NCBI RefSeq assembly: GCF_020510445.1
Contig: NZ_JAHBAG010000001.1
Span: forward strand, 88,501-152,500
Reading direction: 5' to 3'
DNA from: Hydrogenophaga taeniospiralis
Lineage (GTDB): Bacteria > Pseudomonadota > Gammaproteobacteria > Burkholderiales > Burkholderiaceae_C
DNA length: 64,000 nt
The notes below the pieces were generated by a model that ran no database searches, had not been told where the DNA came from, and saw only the letters and a list, made by a program, of their open reading frames with translations. The stretch's first letter is position 1. Every line of letters starts with the position of its first letter. Below, in pieces: positions 45,944 to 56,361 of the stretch. The translations under genes were made by a program, and so were the position numbers.

Positions 45944-46687
45944 TCACGTATACGCCTCCGGGTCAAGGCGCCGCATTTCGGCCTCGATCCAGTTCTCCAC
46001 CTCCAGCATCAGCTCGTCGGGCTTTCGGCCCTGGCTGGGAATCGGTTTTCCGATGGAGAACTCCACCACGCCGGGCTTCTTGATGAAGGCCTTGCGCGGC
46101 CAGCATTTGGCCGAGGTCACGGCCACCGGGATCACCGGCGCCCCGGTGCGGATCGCGAGCCGGGTGCCGCCGCTCTTGTACGTGCCCTTCTGCCCGCGTT
46201 CAATCCGCGTGCCCTCGGGAAACATGATCACCCAGGTGCCCTGGTCCAGCAAACGCTGCCCCTGCTGCACCACCTTGGCGAAAGCGCGCGCGCCGTCGGC
46301 GCGGTCGATGTGGATCATGTCCATGCGCGCCATGGCCCAGCCGAAAAACGGCACCTTCAGCAGTTCCTTCTTGAAGACAAAGGCCAGCGGGTGCGGCATC
46401 AGCGCGGCCATGCTGAAGGTCTCCCAGAGCGACTGGTGCTTGACCAGCAGCACCGCGGGCGCCGTGGCGCCCACCGGCAGGTTCTCGAACCCGATCACCC
46501 GGTTGTGGATGCCCAGGATCACCGTGCCGCCGTCCACCGCCAGCTTGAGCCAGCGCGCGCACATCCAGTAGATGCGCTCGGGCTTCATGAACGGCGCGGC
46601 CACCACCACCGCCAGCGCCCACGGGATCACGGTCACCACCATGAACAACAGGTGCAGAACGGCGCGCAGGAAGTTGATGACGATCAT
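45944..46687 (-). CDS. plsC: 1-acyl-sn-glycerol-3-phosphate acyltransferase
   Basis: Inner-membrane enzyme (247 residues) making phosphatidic acid. An N-terminal span is followed by the catalytic motif VKHQSLWETFS (the HxxxxD-like H-x4-E form seen in this group), the FPEGTRIERGQKGTYKSGG motif, and VTSAKCWPRKAF. It is upstream of the protease and downstream of gmhB, in an order known from other Burkholderiales. Confidence 0.9.
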   Translation of the reverse strand: MIVINFLRAVLHLLFMVVTVIPWALAVVVAAPFMKPERIYWMCARWLKLAVDGGTVILGIHNRVIGFENLPVGATAPAVLLVKHQSLWETFSMAALMPHPLAFVFKKELLKVPFFGWAMARMDMIHIDRADGARAFAKVVQQGQRLLDQGTWVIMFPEGTRIERGQKGTYKSGGTRLAIRTGAPVIPVAVTSAKCWPRKAFIKKPGVVEFSIGKPIPSQGRKPDELMLEVENWIEAEMRRLDPEAYT

Positions 46688-46762
46688 GGAGGGCAGTATG
46701 GGTCAGAAGCTGGGGTGTGGTGTTGATGGGGCGTGCGGGCCTGGTGAATGGCGCCCGGTCGC

Positions 46763-47356
46763 TCAGTCGGGTGCCACGGCATCCTGCGCCAGCAGCCAGT
46801 CGGCGAAGGCCGGCAGGTCGTCGTGCAGGTGGGTGCCGGGCGGCAGATCGGGGACCAGCACGGCCAGGTCGGCGTCGGCCCCCAGGCCGGTGCGTCCGCG
46901 CAGGTGCTCGGACTTGCCGGTCAGCAGCAGGTGGGTCGGGCAGCCGGCCGCCGCGGCCGCCTGCACATGGCGCACCGCGTTGCCCGCCGCCGGCACCTCG
47001 TGCAAGGGCACGCCAAAGCGGTCCCCAATCTGATCGAACAGGCCCGGCTCGGGTTTGCGGCAGTGGCAGGCGTCTTCCGGGGCGTGCGGGCAGAAGAACA
47101 CCGCTTCCACGCGCGCGCCCACCGCCGCCAGCTGGCGGTGCATCTTGGCGTGGATGGCGTTGAGCGACGCCATGTCGAACAGGCCGCGGCCGATGCCCGA
47201 CTGGTTGGTGGCCAGCACCACCCGCCAGCCCCCGTGGTTGAGCCGCGCCACGGCTTCGAGCGCGCCGGGCAGCGCCTCCCACTCCTCGGGCGACGCGACG
47301 TGGTCGTCGCGGCTGCGGTTGAGGGTGCCATCGCGGTCGAGGATGAGCAGTTTCAT
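46763..47356 (-). CDS. gmhB: D-glycero-beta-D-manno-heptose-1,7-bisphosphate 7-phosphatase
   Basis: HAD-type phosphatase (197 residues) of the LPS inner-core heptose pathway. It opens LLILDRDGTLNRSRDDHV, has VLATNQSGIGRGLFD, the cysteine zinc-site CPHAPEDACHCRKP, and AAGNAVRHVQAAAAAG. The zinc-binding CxHx-CxC layout is characteristic of GmhB. Start 47356. It lies between glyS and plsC, as in related genomes. Confidence 0.93.
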   Translation of the reverse strand: MKLLILDRDGTLNRSRDDHVASPEEWEALPGALEAVARLNHGGWRVVLATNQSGIGRGLFDMASLNAIHAKMHRQLAAVGARVEAVFFCPHAPEDACHCRKPEPGLFDQIGDRFGVPLHEVPAAGNAVRHVQAAAAAGCPTHLLLTGKSEHLRGRTGLGADADLAVLVPDLPPGTHLHDDLPAFADWLLAQDAVAPD

Positions 47357-47382
47357 GCGGTGCTCCACACAGGTCAGGGCCG

Positions 47383-47459
47383 CCGCGCCGGGCCGCCCCA
47401 AGCAAGGCCGCGCACCCTCGGGGGGCAGCGACCCGCGCAGCGGTGGAGCGTGGGGGCCA
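47383..47459 (+). repeat. GC-rich interspersed repeat, family A, copy 4
   Basis: GCCGGGCCGCCCCAAGCAAG then CGGGGGGCAGCGACCCGCGC and GGTGGAGCGTGGGGGCC, the same as copy 3. It fills the gap between the gmhB start and the glyS stop (47460). Confidence 0.75.
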
Positions 47460-49676
47460 TCATGTTGCCAGGCGTGACAGATCGGCCACGCGGTTCATGG
47501 CCTCGTGCAGGCTTTTGAGCAGGCCCAGGCGGTTGGCCTTGAGCGCCGGGTCGTCGGCGTTGACCATCACGCCATCGAAGAAGGCGTCCACCGGCGCGCG
47601 CAACGCGGCCAGTGTCATCAGCGAGGCGGTGTAGTCGCCGTTGGCGAACTCGGCGTCGGCCGCCGGCACGGTGGCCTGCATGGCGGCGAACAAGTCCTTT
47701 TCGGCGGGCTCCACCAAGCGGGACGCCTGCACCGCCGCGCCCTCGCCTTCGGATTTCTTGAGGATGTTGCCGATGCGCTTGTTGGCCGCGGCCAGCGCGG
47801 CGGCAGCGGGCAGCGCGGCGAAGGCGCGCACGGCCTGCAGACGCTGGGCCACTTCGGCCAAGCGCTGCGGGCGCAGGGCCAACACGGCGTCGACTTCCTG
47901 GGCGCTGTAGCCTTGCTCGCGCAGGCTACCGGCGAGGCGGTCGTAGATGAAGTCGGAGAGAGCCTTTGAAGTGTCTGCAGGGAGCTCGAACATCTGACTC
48001 ACTGAGGAATGCATCCTCGGAGACGAGCCCGCAGGCGAGCTGCTCTGGCTGATGACTACCCCTCTACCACTAAACAGCTTGTTGCTGATCACTCTCGCCT
48101 GTTCAACTAGCGAGTTCAACTCCAACAGCAAGTCCTTCTCGACCAGCATGCGGATCACCCCCAGCGCATGCCGCCGCAACGCAAACGGGTCCTTGTCGCC
48201 GGTCGGCAGGTTGCCGATGCCGAACATGCCGACCAGCGTCTCCAGCTTGTCGGCCAGCGCCACCACCACACCGGTCTGGGTGCGTGGCAGCTCGTCGCCG
48301 GCAAAGCGCGGCTTGTAGTGGTCTTCGATCGCGAAAGCGATGTCTTCGGAGAGGCCGTCGTGGCGCGCGTAGTAGCCGCCCATGATGCCCTGCAGCTCGG
48401 GGAACTCGCCCACCATGTCGGTCAGCAGGTCGGTCTTGGCCAATTGCGCGGCGGTGTCGGCGCTGGCGGCCAGCGTGGCGCCGCCCAGCTGCTCACCGAT
48501 GGCGCGGGCGATCGCGCGCACGCGCTCCACGCGCTCGCCCTGCGTGCCCAGCTTGTTGTGGTAGACCACTTTGCCCAGGCCTTCAACGCGATCCTTCAGT
48601 GTCTTCTTGCGGTCCTGGTCGAAGAAGAACTTGGCGTCGGCCAGGCGTGGGCGCACCACGCGCTCGTTGCCGCCGATCACCGCGCTCGCATCGTCCGGGC
48701 TGATGTTGCTCACCACGAGGAACCGGTTGGTCAGCTTGCCGTGGGTGTCGACCAGCGGGAAGTACTTCTGGTTGGCCTTCATCGTGAGGATCAGGCATTC
48801 CTGCGGCACTTCCAGGAACTGCTCCTCGAAGCCGCAGGTGAGCACATTCGGCCGCTCGACCAGGGCGGTCACTTCGTCCAGCAGGGCCTCGTCCATCAGC
48901 ACCTCGTAGCCCGGGCCCAGGCGTTCGGCCGCCTGCGCGAGCTGCTGCACGATGGCGAAGCGTCGGTCGTTGAAGCTGGCGATCACCGAGCCGTCGGTCA
49001 GCAGGGTCTGGGCGTAGCTGTCGGCATCGGCCAGCAGCACGGGCGACTTGGCCGCTTCGAAGCGGTGGCCCTGGGTGGCGTTGCCGGCCGTCAGGCCCAG
49101 CACCTTCACCGGTACCACGCTGCCGCCGTGCAGCGCCACCAGGCCGTGCGCCGGGCGCACGAAGTGCACGCTGCTCCAGCCGGGGAGTTCGCAATCGGTT
49201 TCGAGCTGGTAGCTCATGACCTTGGGGATGGGCAGCTTGGCAATGGCCTCGTCCAGCGCCTTCTGCAGGCCCACGGCCAGATCCACGCCGGGTTGCACGC
49301 TGTCAAAAAACAGCGCCTCGGCCTTGCCGTCGGGCGCGCGCTTCAAGCCGGCCACGGCCGAGGCGTCGGCGCCCAGCGCACCCAGGCGCTTGAGCAGCGC
49401 CGGCGTGGGCTGGCCGTTCGCGTCCAGGCCCACGCTCACCGGCATGAGCTTTTGCGACACGGCTTTGTCGGCGGCGCGCTCGGCCACGGCGGTCACGTGC
49501 GCGGCCAGGCGGCGCGGCGAGGCGAAGGGCGTCAAAGCCGAGTCGGCGGCGGTCAGGCCCTGGGCCTTGAGTTGTTCAAACAGCACGCCGGCAAAGGCGT
49601 CACCCAGCTTCTTGAGCGCCTTGGGCGGCAGCTCTTCCACAAACAGTTCGACGAGGAGGTTTTTTTGTTGACTCAT
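47460..49676 (-). CDS. glyS: Glycyl-tRNA synthetase beta subunit with in-frame insertion
   Basis: Beta subunit of the tetrameric glycyl-tRNA synthetase (738 residues), carrying tRNA-binding and editing-like domains. It opens MSQQKNLLVELFVEELPPKA, and the region PQECLILTMKANQKYFPLVD and ALRRHALGVIRMLVEKDL are GlyS hallmarks. About residues 523-557 (48003-48110) read ISNKLFSGRGVVISQSSS and so on, in AT-richer DNA, with no counterpart in GlyS as I know it. The protein is about 35 residues longer than the usual 690-700. The frame is unbroken, so the enzyme is probably functional. Confidence 0.93.
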   Translation of the reverse strand: MSQQKNLLVELFVEELPPKALKKLGDAFAGVLFEQLKAQGLTAADSALTPFASPRRLAAHVTAVAERAADKAVSQKLMPVSVGLDANGQPTPALLKRLGALGADASAVAGLKRAPDGKAEALFFDSVQPGVDLAVGLQKALDEAIAKLPIPKVMSYQLETDCELPGWSSVHFVRPAHGLVALHGGSVVPVKVLGLTAGNATQGHRFEAAKSPVLLADADSYAQTLLTDGSVIASFNDRRFAIVQQLAQAAERLGPGYEVLMDEALLDEVTALVERPNVLTCGFEEQFLEVPQECLILTMKANQKYFPLVDTHGKLTNRFLVVSNISPDDASAVIGGNERVVRPRLADAKFFFDQDRKKTLKDRVEGLGKVVYHNKLGTQGERVERVRAIARAIGEQLGGATLAASADTAAQLAKTDLLTDMVGEFPELQGIMGGYYARHDGLSEDIAFAIEDHYKPRFAGDELPRTQTGVVVALADKLETLVGMFGIGNLPTGDKDPFALRRHALGVIRMLVEKDLLLELNSLVEQARVISNKLFSGRGVVISQSSSPAGSSPRMHSSVSQMFELPADTSKALSDFIYDRLAGSLREQGYSAQEVDAVLALRPQRLAEVAQRLQAVRAFAALPAAAALAAANKRIGNILKKSEGEGAAVQASRLVEPAEKDLFAAMQATVPAADAEFANGDYTASLMTLAALRAPVDAFFDGVMVNADDPALKANRLGLLKSLHEAMNRVADLSRLAT
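48003..48110 (-). other. AT-richer in-frame insertion inside glyS
   Basis: About 108 bases whose composition is clearly lower in GC than the surrounding gene. They fall between the HALGVIRMLVEKDL region and the DFIYDRLAGSLREQGYSAQE region, which are normally separated by a short linker. Its origin is unknown; no terminal repeats are evident by eye. Confidence 0.5.
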
Positions 49677-49723
49677 GATGCTGATTCGTTGCGCATTCTG
49701 CGGGCACGCGGGCTCAGGCCTGG

Positions 49724-49804
49724 ACCACCGCGGAACCGGCTCTGCCGGGCCGCTGGTGGCGCCCCCTGGAGGGGGAGGCGCTGAAAGCGCTTCGGGGGTG
49801 GGCC
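49724..49804 (+). repeat. GC-rich interspersed repeat, family B, copy 3
   Basis: ACCACCGCGGAACCGGCTCT then GCCCCCTGGAGGGGG and GCGCTGAAAGCGC stems. Lies between the glyS start and the glyQ stop (49808). Confidence 0.75.
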
Positions 49805-49807
49805 ATG

Positions 49808-50728
<921 letters not shown>

Positions 50729-50867
50729 GGTCGGCATGCCCCGGCCTGGGGGCCGGGTCCGGAAAAGCGGGAACAAACGGGGCGGGATCGCCGGGCTGGC
50801 GGGCGGCCAACGGCCACGACCGGGCGCTCGCACAAGGGGCTGATTTTACGGGTGCGGGCGCGAACGC

Positions 50868-52700
50868 CTACGCCGCCCGGGCGCGGTGCCCGCGGGCGCC
50901 GGAGCGGCGCCGCAGCGCGGCCAGCGCCACCACGGCCAGACACAGCCCCCACAGCGGCCACAGCCCCCAGCGCGAGGCCCACTGGGCGTAGGGCGTGAGG
51001 CCGCTGCGGCCCTGCACCGTGGCCGCGAGGCGCCCGCGCGTCAGGCGTGGCAGCTGGTGCGTGACCACGCCGCGGTGATCGATCACGGCGGTGGCGCCGG
51101 TGTTGGTGGCGCGCAGCATGGGCCGCCCCAGTTCCAGCGCACGCAGGCGGGAGATCTGCAGGTGCTGGTCGATGGCGACCGTGTCGCCAAACCAGCCGAT
51201 GTTGCTCAGGTTGACCAGCACGGTGGGCGCGCGGGCGGGGTCGCCAAACGCGGCGGCCAGCTCTTCGCCAAACAGGTCTTCGTAGCAGATGTTCGCGGCG
51301 AGGCGCTGCCCGGCCCAGGCCCAGGGTGCCTGCGCGAGCCCGCCCCGGTCGAAATCGCCCAGCGGGATGCGCATCAGGTCGATGAACCAGCGGAACAGCG
51401 GGGGCACGAATTCGCCAAACGGCACCAGGTGGTGTTTGTCGTAGCGGTGAAAGCCGGGTTCGGCCGGCAAGGTCTTTTCGGTGGCGGCGAGCGCGCGCGC
51501 CGCTGACTCGGGCGAGATGCCCCAGGCGGAATTGGTATAGCCCTGCTCGTAGCTGCCCAGAGGCAGGCCCACCATCGCGCCGACCGGCTGAGCCCCCGAC
51601 TGCCGCGCCAGCCCCCCCAACAGCGGTTGCCAGAATTCCACGCCCAGTTGCCGGGGCAGCAGGGGAATGGCGGTCTCGGGCGCCACCACCAGTTGCGGGG
51701 CGTCGGCACCGGCGCGCATGGCCTCCGCTATCTGCTGCGGATACCAGTTCAGCGCCTGCGCCAGGCCGGTACCCGGCTCGAACTTCTGGTCCTGGGGAAT
51801 GTTGCCTTGTAGCAGCCACACACGCAGCTCCCCACTGGCTGCCGTGCCGCGTTGCCCCAGGTCGCGCCAGCGCTCGCCCGCGAACAGGCTGAGCAGCAGG
51901 GCGCCCAACAACAGCAGGCCGAGCCACGAACCCACCAGCCCGGGCTGCCCCGCCGACAGGCGCCGTCCCCCCGGGCGACGCCCCGGCGCGGGCTGGCGCG
52001 CCGGGCCGAGCAACCAGCGCTGGGCCTGGTTGCCCAGGCCGGTCAACAGCGAGGCCAGGGCATAGGCCAGCAGGGCGGCCAGCGCGCCCATGCCGTACAC
52101 GCCCACCCAGGGCGCCCAGGCGGCCATCAGGTCCACCTGCGCATAGCCCCCGGCGCCCCAGGGAAAACCGGTCAGCCAGCGCCCGCGCACCAGTTCGGCC
52201 AGGGTCCATACCGCGGCGAAAAGGACCGCCTGCGCGCTGCGCGAGCGCGGCGCGCAGGCCACCAGAAGCGCCGCCGCCAGCGCGTAGTACAGCGCCAGAA
52301 ACGCCGCCAGCGCCAGCACCGCCAGCGCGGCCAGCCAGGCCGCCAGCCCCCCGTAGGTGTGCATGGAAACAAACAGCCACCAGAAGGTGCCCACCAGCCA
52401 GGCGGTGGCAAACAGCCAGCCCCGCCAGGCGGCGGCGCGGGCGCCCCCCGCGTGCTGCAGCGCCAGCACCAGCAGGGCCAGGCTGGCGATCTGCAGCCAA
52501 CCACTGGGTTGCCCCGGCGTGAGGCCCGGCACGCTCCAACCCGCCAGGGGCCAGGTCAGCGACGCGGCCTGCAGCGCGCCGGCCAGCACGCAGACCAGCA
52601 ACCACCCCAGGCCGCTGCCGCGCGCCGGGCGGCCCGGCGGCTGGCCACTGAGGGGAGAAAAACTCGAAGGCGTGTGCAGGTTGCCGAACAGACTGCGCAT
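50868..52700 (-). CDS. lnt: Apolipoprotein N-acyltransferase
   Basis: Inner-membrane enzyme (610 residues) adding the third acyl chain to lipoproteins. Several spans in the first 250 residues are followed by a nitrilase-fold domain with the catalytic triad E342 (VVAPETAIP), K422 (YDKHHLVPFGEF) and C472 (ANICYEDLFGE). The N-terminal half is longer than usual, with a Pro/Arg-rich cytoplasmic loop (ARQPAPGRRPGGRRLSAGQP). Start 52700. It is 20 bases after the corC stop, the classic corC-lnt pair. Confidence 0.94.
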   Translation of the reverse strand: MRSLFGNLHTPSSFSPLSGQPPGRPARGSGLGWLLVCVLAGALQAASLTWPLAGWSVPGLTPGQPSGWLQIASLALLVLALQHAGGARAAAWRGWLFATAWLVGTFWWLFVSMHTYGGLAAWLAALAVLALAAFLALYYALAAALLVACAPRSRSAQAVLFAAVWTLAELVRGRWLTGFPWGAGGYAQVDLMAAWAPWVGVYGMGALAALLAYALASLLTGLGNQAQRWLLGPARQPAPGRRPGGRRLSAGQPGLVGSWLGLLLLGALLLSLFAGERWRDLGQRGTAASGELRVWLLQGNIPQDQKFEPGTGLAQALNWYPQQIAEAMRAGADAPQLVVAPETAIPLLPRQLGVEFWQPLLGGLARQSGAQPVGAMVGLPLGSYEQGYTNSAWGISPESAARALAATEKTLPAEPGFHRYDKHHLVPFGEFVPPLFRWFIDLMRIPLGDFDRGGLAQAPWAWAGQRLAANICYEDLFGEELAAAFGDPARAPTVLVNLSNIGWFGDTVAIDQHLQISRLRALELGRPMLRATNTGATAVIDHRGVVTHQLPRLTRGRLAATVQGRSGLTPYAQWASRWGLWPLWGLCLAVVALAALRRRSGARGHRARAA

Positions 52701-52720
52701 GGGATGTGAGTCCGGAGGGC

Positions 52721-53629
52721 TCACTCGCCCGAAGGGAGCGTCATCACTTTGAACCACTTGACCGCGCCACCCTTGGTGTGCAGCACGACAAAGCGCAGGT
52801 GCTCGATTTCGTGGAACTCGCCGCGTTTGGGCACGTGGCCCATGGTGTGCGCGATCAGGCCGCCGATGGTGTCGAAATCGACCTCGGGCAGCTTCAGGCC
52901 AAAGGACTCGTTGATGCGTTCGACCGGCGTGTCGCCACTCACGCGCCAGGTGCTGTCGGCCAGGGCGAAGATATCGCCCTCGTCTTCGGCCACGTCGAAT
53001 TCGTCTTCGATCTCGCCGACGATTTCTTCCAGCACGTCCTCGATGGTGATGAGGCCGGCCACACGGCCGAACTCGTCGATGACGATGGCGAGGTGGTTGC
53101 GGTTGCCGCGGAACTCGCGCAGCAGGTCGTTCAGGCCCTTGCTCTCGGGCACGAAGGTGGCCGGGCGCAGCAGGGCGCGGATATTGAGTTCGGGCGCGCG
53201 CTGCAGTTTGAGCAGGTCTTTGGCCAGCAGGATGCCGATGATGTTCTCGGTGTCACCCTCGTACACCGGAAAGCGCGAGTGCGCGGTGTCGATGACCTGG
53301 TGCAGCAGCTCGTCGTAGGGCGCATCGATGTTGAGCACATCCATGCGCGGGGCCGCCACCATCACGTCACCGGCGGACATGTCGGCGATGCGGATCACGC
53401 CTTCGAGCATCACGCGCGACTCGGCGTTGATGATGTCGTTGTCCTCGGCGTCGGCGAGCGTTTCGATCAGCTCGTCCTTGGAGTCCGGCCCGGGGTGAAT
53501 GAACTCCGCGAGCTTTTGCAGGAAACCGCGTTTGTCTTCGTGCCGCAGGCTGCGCTGCGGCCCACTACTGGGAGGGTTGTCGGCCACGGGGGAAAGGGTT
53601 GGTTGAGACAGCGGCAAAGGATACCGCAT
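52721..53629 (-). CDS. corC: CorC/HlyC-type CBS-domain protein
   Basis: A 302-residue protein with two CBS domains (SAGDVMVAAPRMDVLNIDAP; LLREFRGNRNHLAIVIDEFG) and a C-terminal transporter-associated domain (FDTIGGLIAHTMGHVPKRGE). It lacks the DUF21 membrane part and so is the soluble CorC type, thought to work in magnesium/cobalt export or lipoprotein-linked ion control. The start is uncertain: ATG 53629 is used; a GTG 45 bases further in is possible. It heads the corC-lnt-glyQ-glyS-gmhB-plsC series. Confidence 0.9.
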   Translation of the reverse strand: MRYPLPLSQPTLSPVADNPPSSGPQRSLRHEDKRGFLQKLAEFIHPGPDSKDELIETLADAEDNDIINAESRVMLEGVIRIADMSAGDVMVAAPRMDVLNIDAPYDELLHQVIDTAHSRFPVYEGDTENIIGILLAKDLLKLQRAPELNIRALLRPATFVPESKGLNDLLREFRGNRNHLAIVIDEFGRVAGLITIEDVLEEIVGEIEDEFDVAEDEGDIFALADSTWRVSGDTPVERINESFGLKLPEVDFDTIGGLIAHTMGHVPKRGEFHEIEHLRFVVLHTKGGAVKWFKVMTLPSGE

Positions 53630-53682
53630 GCGCATGACGTGGGCCACAGCCTGCGAAATCAGGGATGGCCCAGGCCAGCACA

Positions 53683-53760
53683 CGCGGCGGAACCGGCTTC
53701 GCCGGGCCGCTCGCGTGGTCCCCCTTCCAAGGGGGAAGCCGAGTCAGCGGCGCTGGGGCT
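53683..53760 (+). repeat. GC-rich interspersed repeat, family B, copy 4
   Basis: GCGGCGGAACCGGCTTCGCC then CCCCCTTCCAAGGGGG and a GAGTCAGCGGCGCTGGGGCT end. Lies between the corC start and the GNAT stop (53760). Confidence 0.75.
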
Positions 53761-54497
53761 TATCGCACCCGTTCTCGCGCTTCCCGAACGCCCTGGCGGA
53801 TTTCCTGCAGCAGGCCCAGCACGCTCCAGAACTGTTTGGCCTGGGCCTTGAGGTGGTAATCGGTGATGGCGACCTGCTGGTTGACCAGTTCGGTCACACG
53901 CGAATCAAAGTCGGCCGGCGGCAGGCGCAAGTGGGCTTCGCTTTCCGGGCCATCGCGCTCGATGAGCGCGCCGGCACGCCGGGCGATCTTGAGCATGGCG
54001 GTGTTTTCCGTCAGGGCATGGACAAACAGCTGGCTCACGCCTTCGTTGCGGGCGTGCATGACCGCGCGCTCGAACAGGCGGCGGCCGTACCCCCGGCCAC
54101 GCGCCGCCCGGGCCACCGAAACACCAAACTCGGCGCAGCTGGTGCAGCTCGGGTCCACCGAAAAGGCCAGGTGCGCCATGGCGATCAGTTTCAGCTTGCG
54201 GTTGAAGATGCCAACCAGCTCGTCGCGCTCGAAGTTCAGCTGGTGCACGTAGCGGCGGATCTGCTCGTCGTTCGCGGCGTAGCCGAAACGCAGGTAGCGG
54301 TCGTGCGGCTCCAGCGCCAGCAGATGGGCGGCAATGTGCTCGATCTGCCCGGGGCCGATGGAGCGGATGGGCACCACCACCGAACCCGTGCCCGGCGCGG
54401 AGGTGGCTTTGGGTTCGTCGCGCGTCGGCGCGGGCGCGGCCAGCGGCGCCCGCGCAGCGGGCGGGGCCGACTTGAACCAGGAAGCGGGGTTGAGCAT
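53760..54497 (-). CDS. GNAT-family N-acetyltransferase
   Basis: A 245-residue protein with a Pro/Ala-rich N-terminal 45 residues and then a GNAT domain: IGPGQIEHIAAHLLALEPHD, DRYLRFGYAANDEQIRRYVH, acetyl-CoA motif A VARAARGRGYGRRLFERAV, and LTENTAMLKIARRAGALIER. The pattern LxFGYxANDExIxxYV is like acetyltransferases found near transport and stress genes. Substrate unknown. Start 54497 sits next to a possible stem-containing promoter region. Confidence 0.85.
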   Translation of the reverse strand: MLNPASWFKSAPPAARAPLAAPAPTRDEPKATSAPGTGSVVVPIRSIGPGQIEHIAAHLLALEPHDRYLRFGYAANDEQIRRYVHQLNFERDELVGIFNRKLKLIAMAHLAFSVDPSCTSCAEFGVSVARAARGRGYGRRLFERAVMHARNEGVSQLFVHALTENTAMLKIARRAGALIERDGPESEAHLRLPPADFDSRVTELVNQQVAITDYHLKAQAKQFWSVLGLLQEIRQGVREARERVR

Positions 54498-54504
54498 GCG
54501 GGGA

Positions 54505-54525
54505 ATATAAGGGTTTTCCCTATAT
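54505..54525. promoter_or_regulatory. AT-rich inverted repeat before the GNAT gene
   Basis: ATATAAGGG, a TTTT spacer, and CCCTATAT form near-perfect arms (one bulged A) within 30 bases upstream of the GNAT start. An operator or a promoter element is possible. Confidence 0.3.
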
Positions 54526-54595
54526 CGACAAGGACATGGCTCACGAATGACCCCACAACCCGACGGAAGGGTGAGAGGCCTTTGCCAGGGGGCCT

Positions 54596-55069
54596 TTACA
54601 GCGGCAAGGCGGTGGTGCTCTTCACGCGGTCCATCACGAAACTGGTCTTGCAGTCCTGCACGCTGGGGTGTTTGAGCAAGGTGTCCATCATGAAGCGCGA
54701 ATACGCGGCCATGTCGGCCACCACCAGCCGCAACTGAAAGTCCATCTCGCCGGTGAGCGCCGCGCATTCCACCACCTCGGGCCAGCCCAGCACGCTGGCG
54801 CGGAACTGGTCCATCGGGTTGCGCTTGGCGCTCTCGGCGTGTTTTTCCAGCCGCACGTTCACATAGGCGGTGAGCCCCAGGCCCACGGCCTCGGGTTTCA
54901 CCAGGGCCACGTAGCGATCGATCACGCCCGCGTCTTCCAGCCGCTTCACCCGGCGCAACACCGCGCTGGGCGACAGGCCCACGGCCTCGGCGATGAGTTC
55001 GTAGGTGACCCGGCCATCGGCCTGGAGACTGCGCAAGATGTGGCGGTCGAGCTTGTCAAGTGCTTGCAT
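54596..55069 (-). CDS. Lrp/AsnC-family regulator
   Basis: A 157-residue one-component regulator. The HTH is [20 protein letters not shown] followed by [20 protein letters not shown]. The RAM ligand domain is at [20 protein letters not shown]. It is divergent from hpd, with a palindrome in the gap, and probably responds to tyrosine/phenylalanine or a related amino acid to control hpd. The effector is inferred from position. Confidence 0.93.
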   Translation of the reverse strand: MQALDKLDRHILRSLQADGRVTYELIAEAVGLSPSAVLRRVKRLEDAGVIDRYVALVKPEAVGLGLTAYVNVRLEKHAESAKRNPMDQFRASVLGWPEVVECAALTGEMDFQLRLVVADMAAYSRFMMDTLLKHPSVQDCKTSFVMDRVKSTTALPL

Positions 55070-55081
55070 ATTCTGAATTTA

Positions 55082-55094
55082 GCAGGATTCCTGC
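55082..55094. promoter_or_regulatory. Palindrome between lrp-type gene and hpd
   Basis: GCAGGATTCCTGC is a perfect 13-base palindrome (one central base), 12 bases before the regulator start. It is a good candidate Lrp/AsnC site shared by the divergent genes. Confidence 0.5.
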
Positions 55095-55188
55095 GAAAAG
55101 GACAAACGGTACGCCCCAAAACGCTGGAATCGTGACAACCTGCGCCGATACAGTGGCGGATCACCTTCTTCCCCACACGGAGACAACC

Positions 55189-56310
55189 ATGAACGCTGCC
55201 TTGCCCCTTTCCGCGACCGCCGATGCCACCGAATGGGCCAACCCCATGGGCACCGACGGCTTCGAGTTCATCGAATACGCCGCACCCGACCCCGTCGCGA
55301 TGGGCGCCCTGTTCGAACGCATGGGCTTCAAGCCGGTCGCGAAGCACCGCCACAAGGCCGTCACGCTGTACCGCCAGGGCGAGATCAACTTCATCATCAA
55401 CGCCGAGCCCGACAGCTTCGCCCAGCGTTTTGCCCGCCTGCACGGCCCCAGCGTCTGCGCCATCGCGTTCCGCGTGCAGGACGCCAAGGCCGCGTACGAG
55501 CGCGCCATTTCGCTCGGCGCCTGGGGCTACGCGCACACCGCGGGTCCGGGCGAGTTGAACATCCCGGCCATCAAGGGCATCGGCGACTCGATCATCTATT
55601 TCATCGACCGCTGGCGCGGCAAGAACGGCGCGAAGGAAGGCGAGATCGGCAACATCGGCTTCTACGACGTCGACTTCTACCCCCTGCCCGGCGCCGAGCT
55701 GAACCCGGTCGGCCATGGCCTGACCGTCATCGACCACCTGACGCACAACGTGCACCGCGGTCGCATGGCCGAGTGGGCCGGCTTCTACGAGCGCATCTTC
55801 AATTTCCGCGAAGTGCGTTACTTCGACCTGGAAGGCCAGCAGACCGGCATCAAAAGCAAGGCCATGACCAGCCCCTGCGGCAAGATCCGCATCCCGATCA
55901 ACGAAGAAGGCAACGACAAGGCCGGCCAGATCCAGGAGTACCTGGACCGCTACCACGGCGAGGGCATCCAGCACATCGCCCTGGGCTCAACCGACCTGCC
56001 GGCCACGGTGGACGCGCTGGAACTCAGCGGCGTGAAGCTGCTGACGACGGGTGACACCTACTACGAGTTGCTGGACAAGCGCATCCCCGGCCATGGAGAG
56101 AATGTGGCCGAACTCCAGCAGCGCAACATTCTGGTGGACGGCCATCCTGGCGAGCTGCTGCTGCAGATCTTCAGTGAGAACCAGTTGGGCCCGATCTTCT
56201 TCGAGTTCATCCAGCGCAAAGGCAACCAGGGCTTTGGCGAGGGGAATTTCAAGGCGCTGTTCGAGAGCATGGAGCTCGACCAGATGCGCCGCGGCGTGCT
56301 GAAGGCCTGA
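55189..56310 (+). CDS. hpd: 4-hydroxyphenylpyruvate dioxygenase
   Basis: Tyrosine-degradation enzyme (373 residues) making homogentisate. Two VOC modules; the iron ligands are H183 ([13 protein letters not shown]), H262 ([12 protein letters not shown]) and E339 ([11 protein letters not shown]). The C-terminal tail [20 protein letters not shown] is the substrate-shielding segment. Start 55189 follows GGAG. Divergent from an Lrp/AsnC regulator. No homogentisate dioxygenase gene is in the window. Confidence 0.96.
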   Translation: MNAALPLSATADATEWANPMGTDGFEFIEYAAPDPVAMGALFERMGFKPVAKHRHKAVTLYRQGEINFIINAEPDSFAQRFARLHGPSVCAIAFRVQDAKAAYERAISLGAWGYAHTAGPGELNIPAIKGIGDSIIYFIDRWRGKNGAKEGEIGNIGFYDVDFYPLPGAELNPVGHGLTVIDHLTHNVHRGRMAEWAGFYERIFNFREVRYFDLEGQQTGIKSKAMTSPCGKIRIPINEEGNDKAGQIQEYLDRYHGEGIQHIALGSTDLPATVDALELSGVKLLTTGDTYYELLDKRIPGHGENVAELQQRNILVDGHPGELLLQIFSENQLGPIFFEFIQRKGNQGFGEGNFKALFESMELDQMRRGVLKA

Positions 56311-56361
56311 CCGCCACCGGCGGTGTGGCCGGCCCGATCGTTCGCGGGCCACCCTGAGCAG

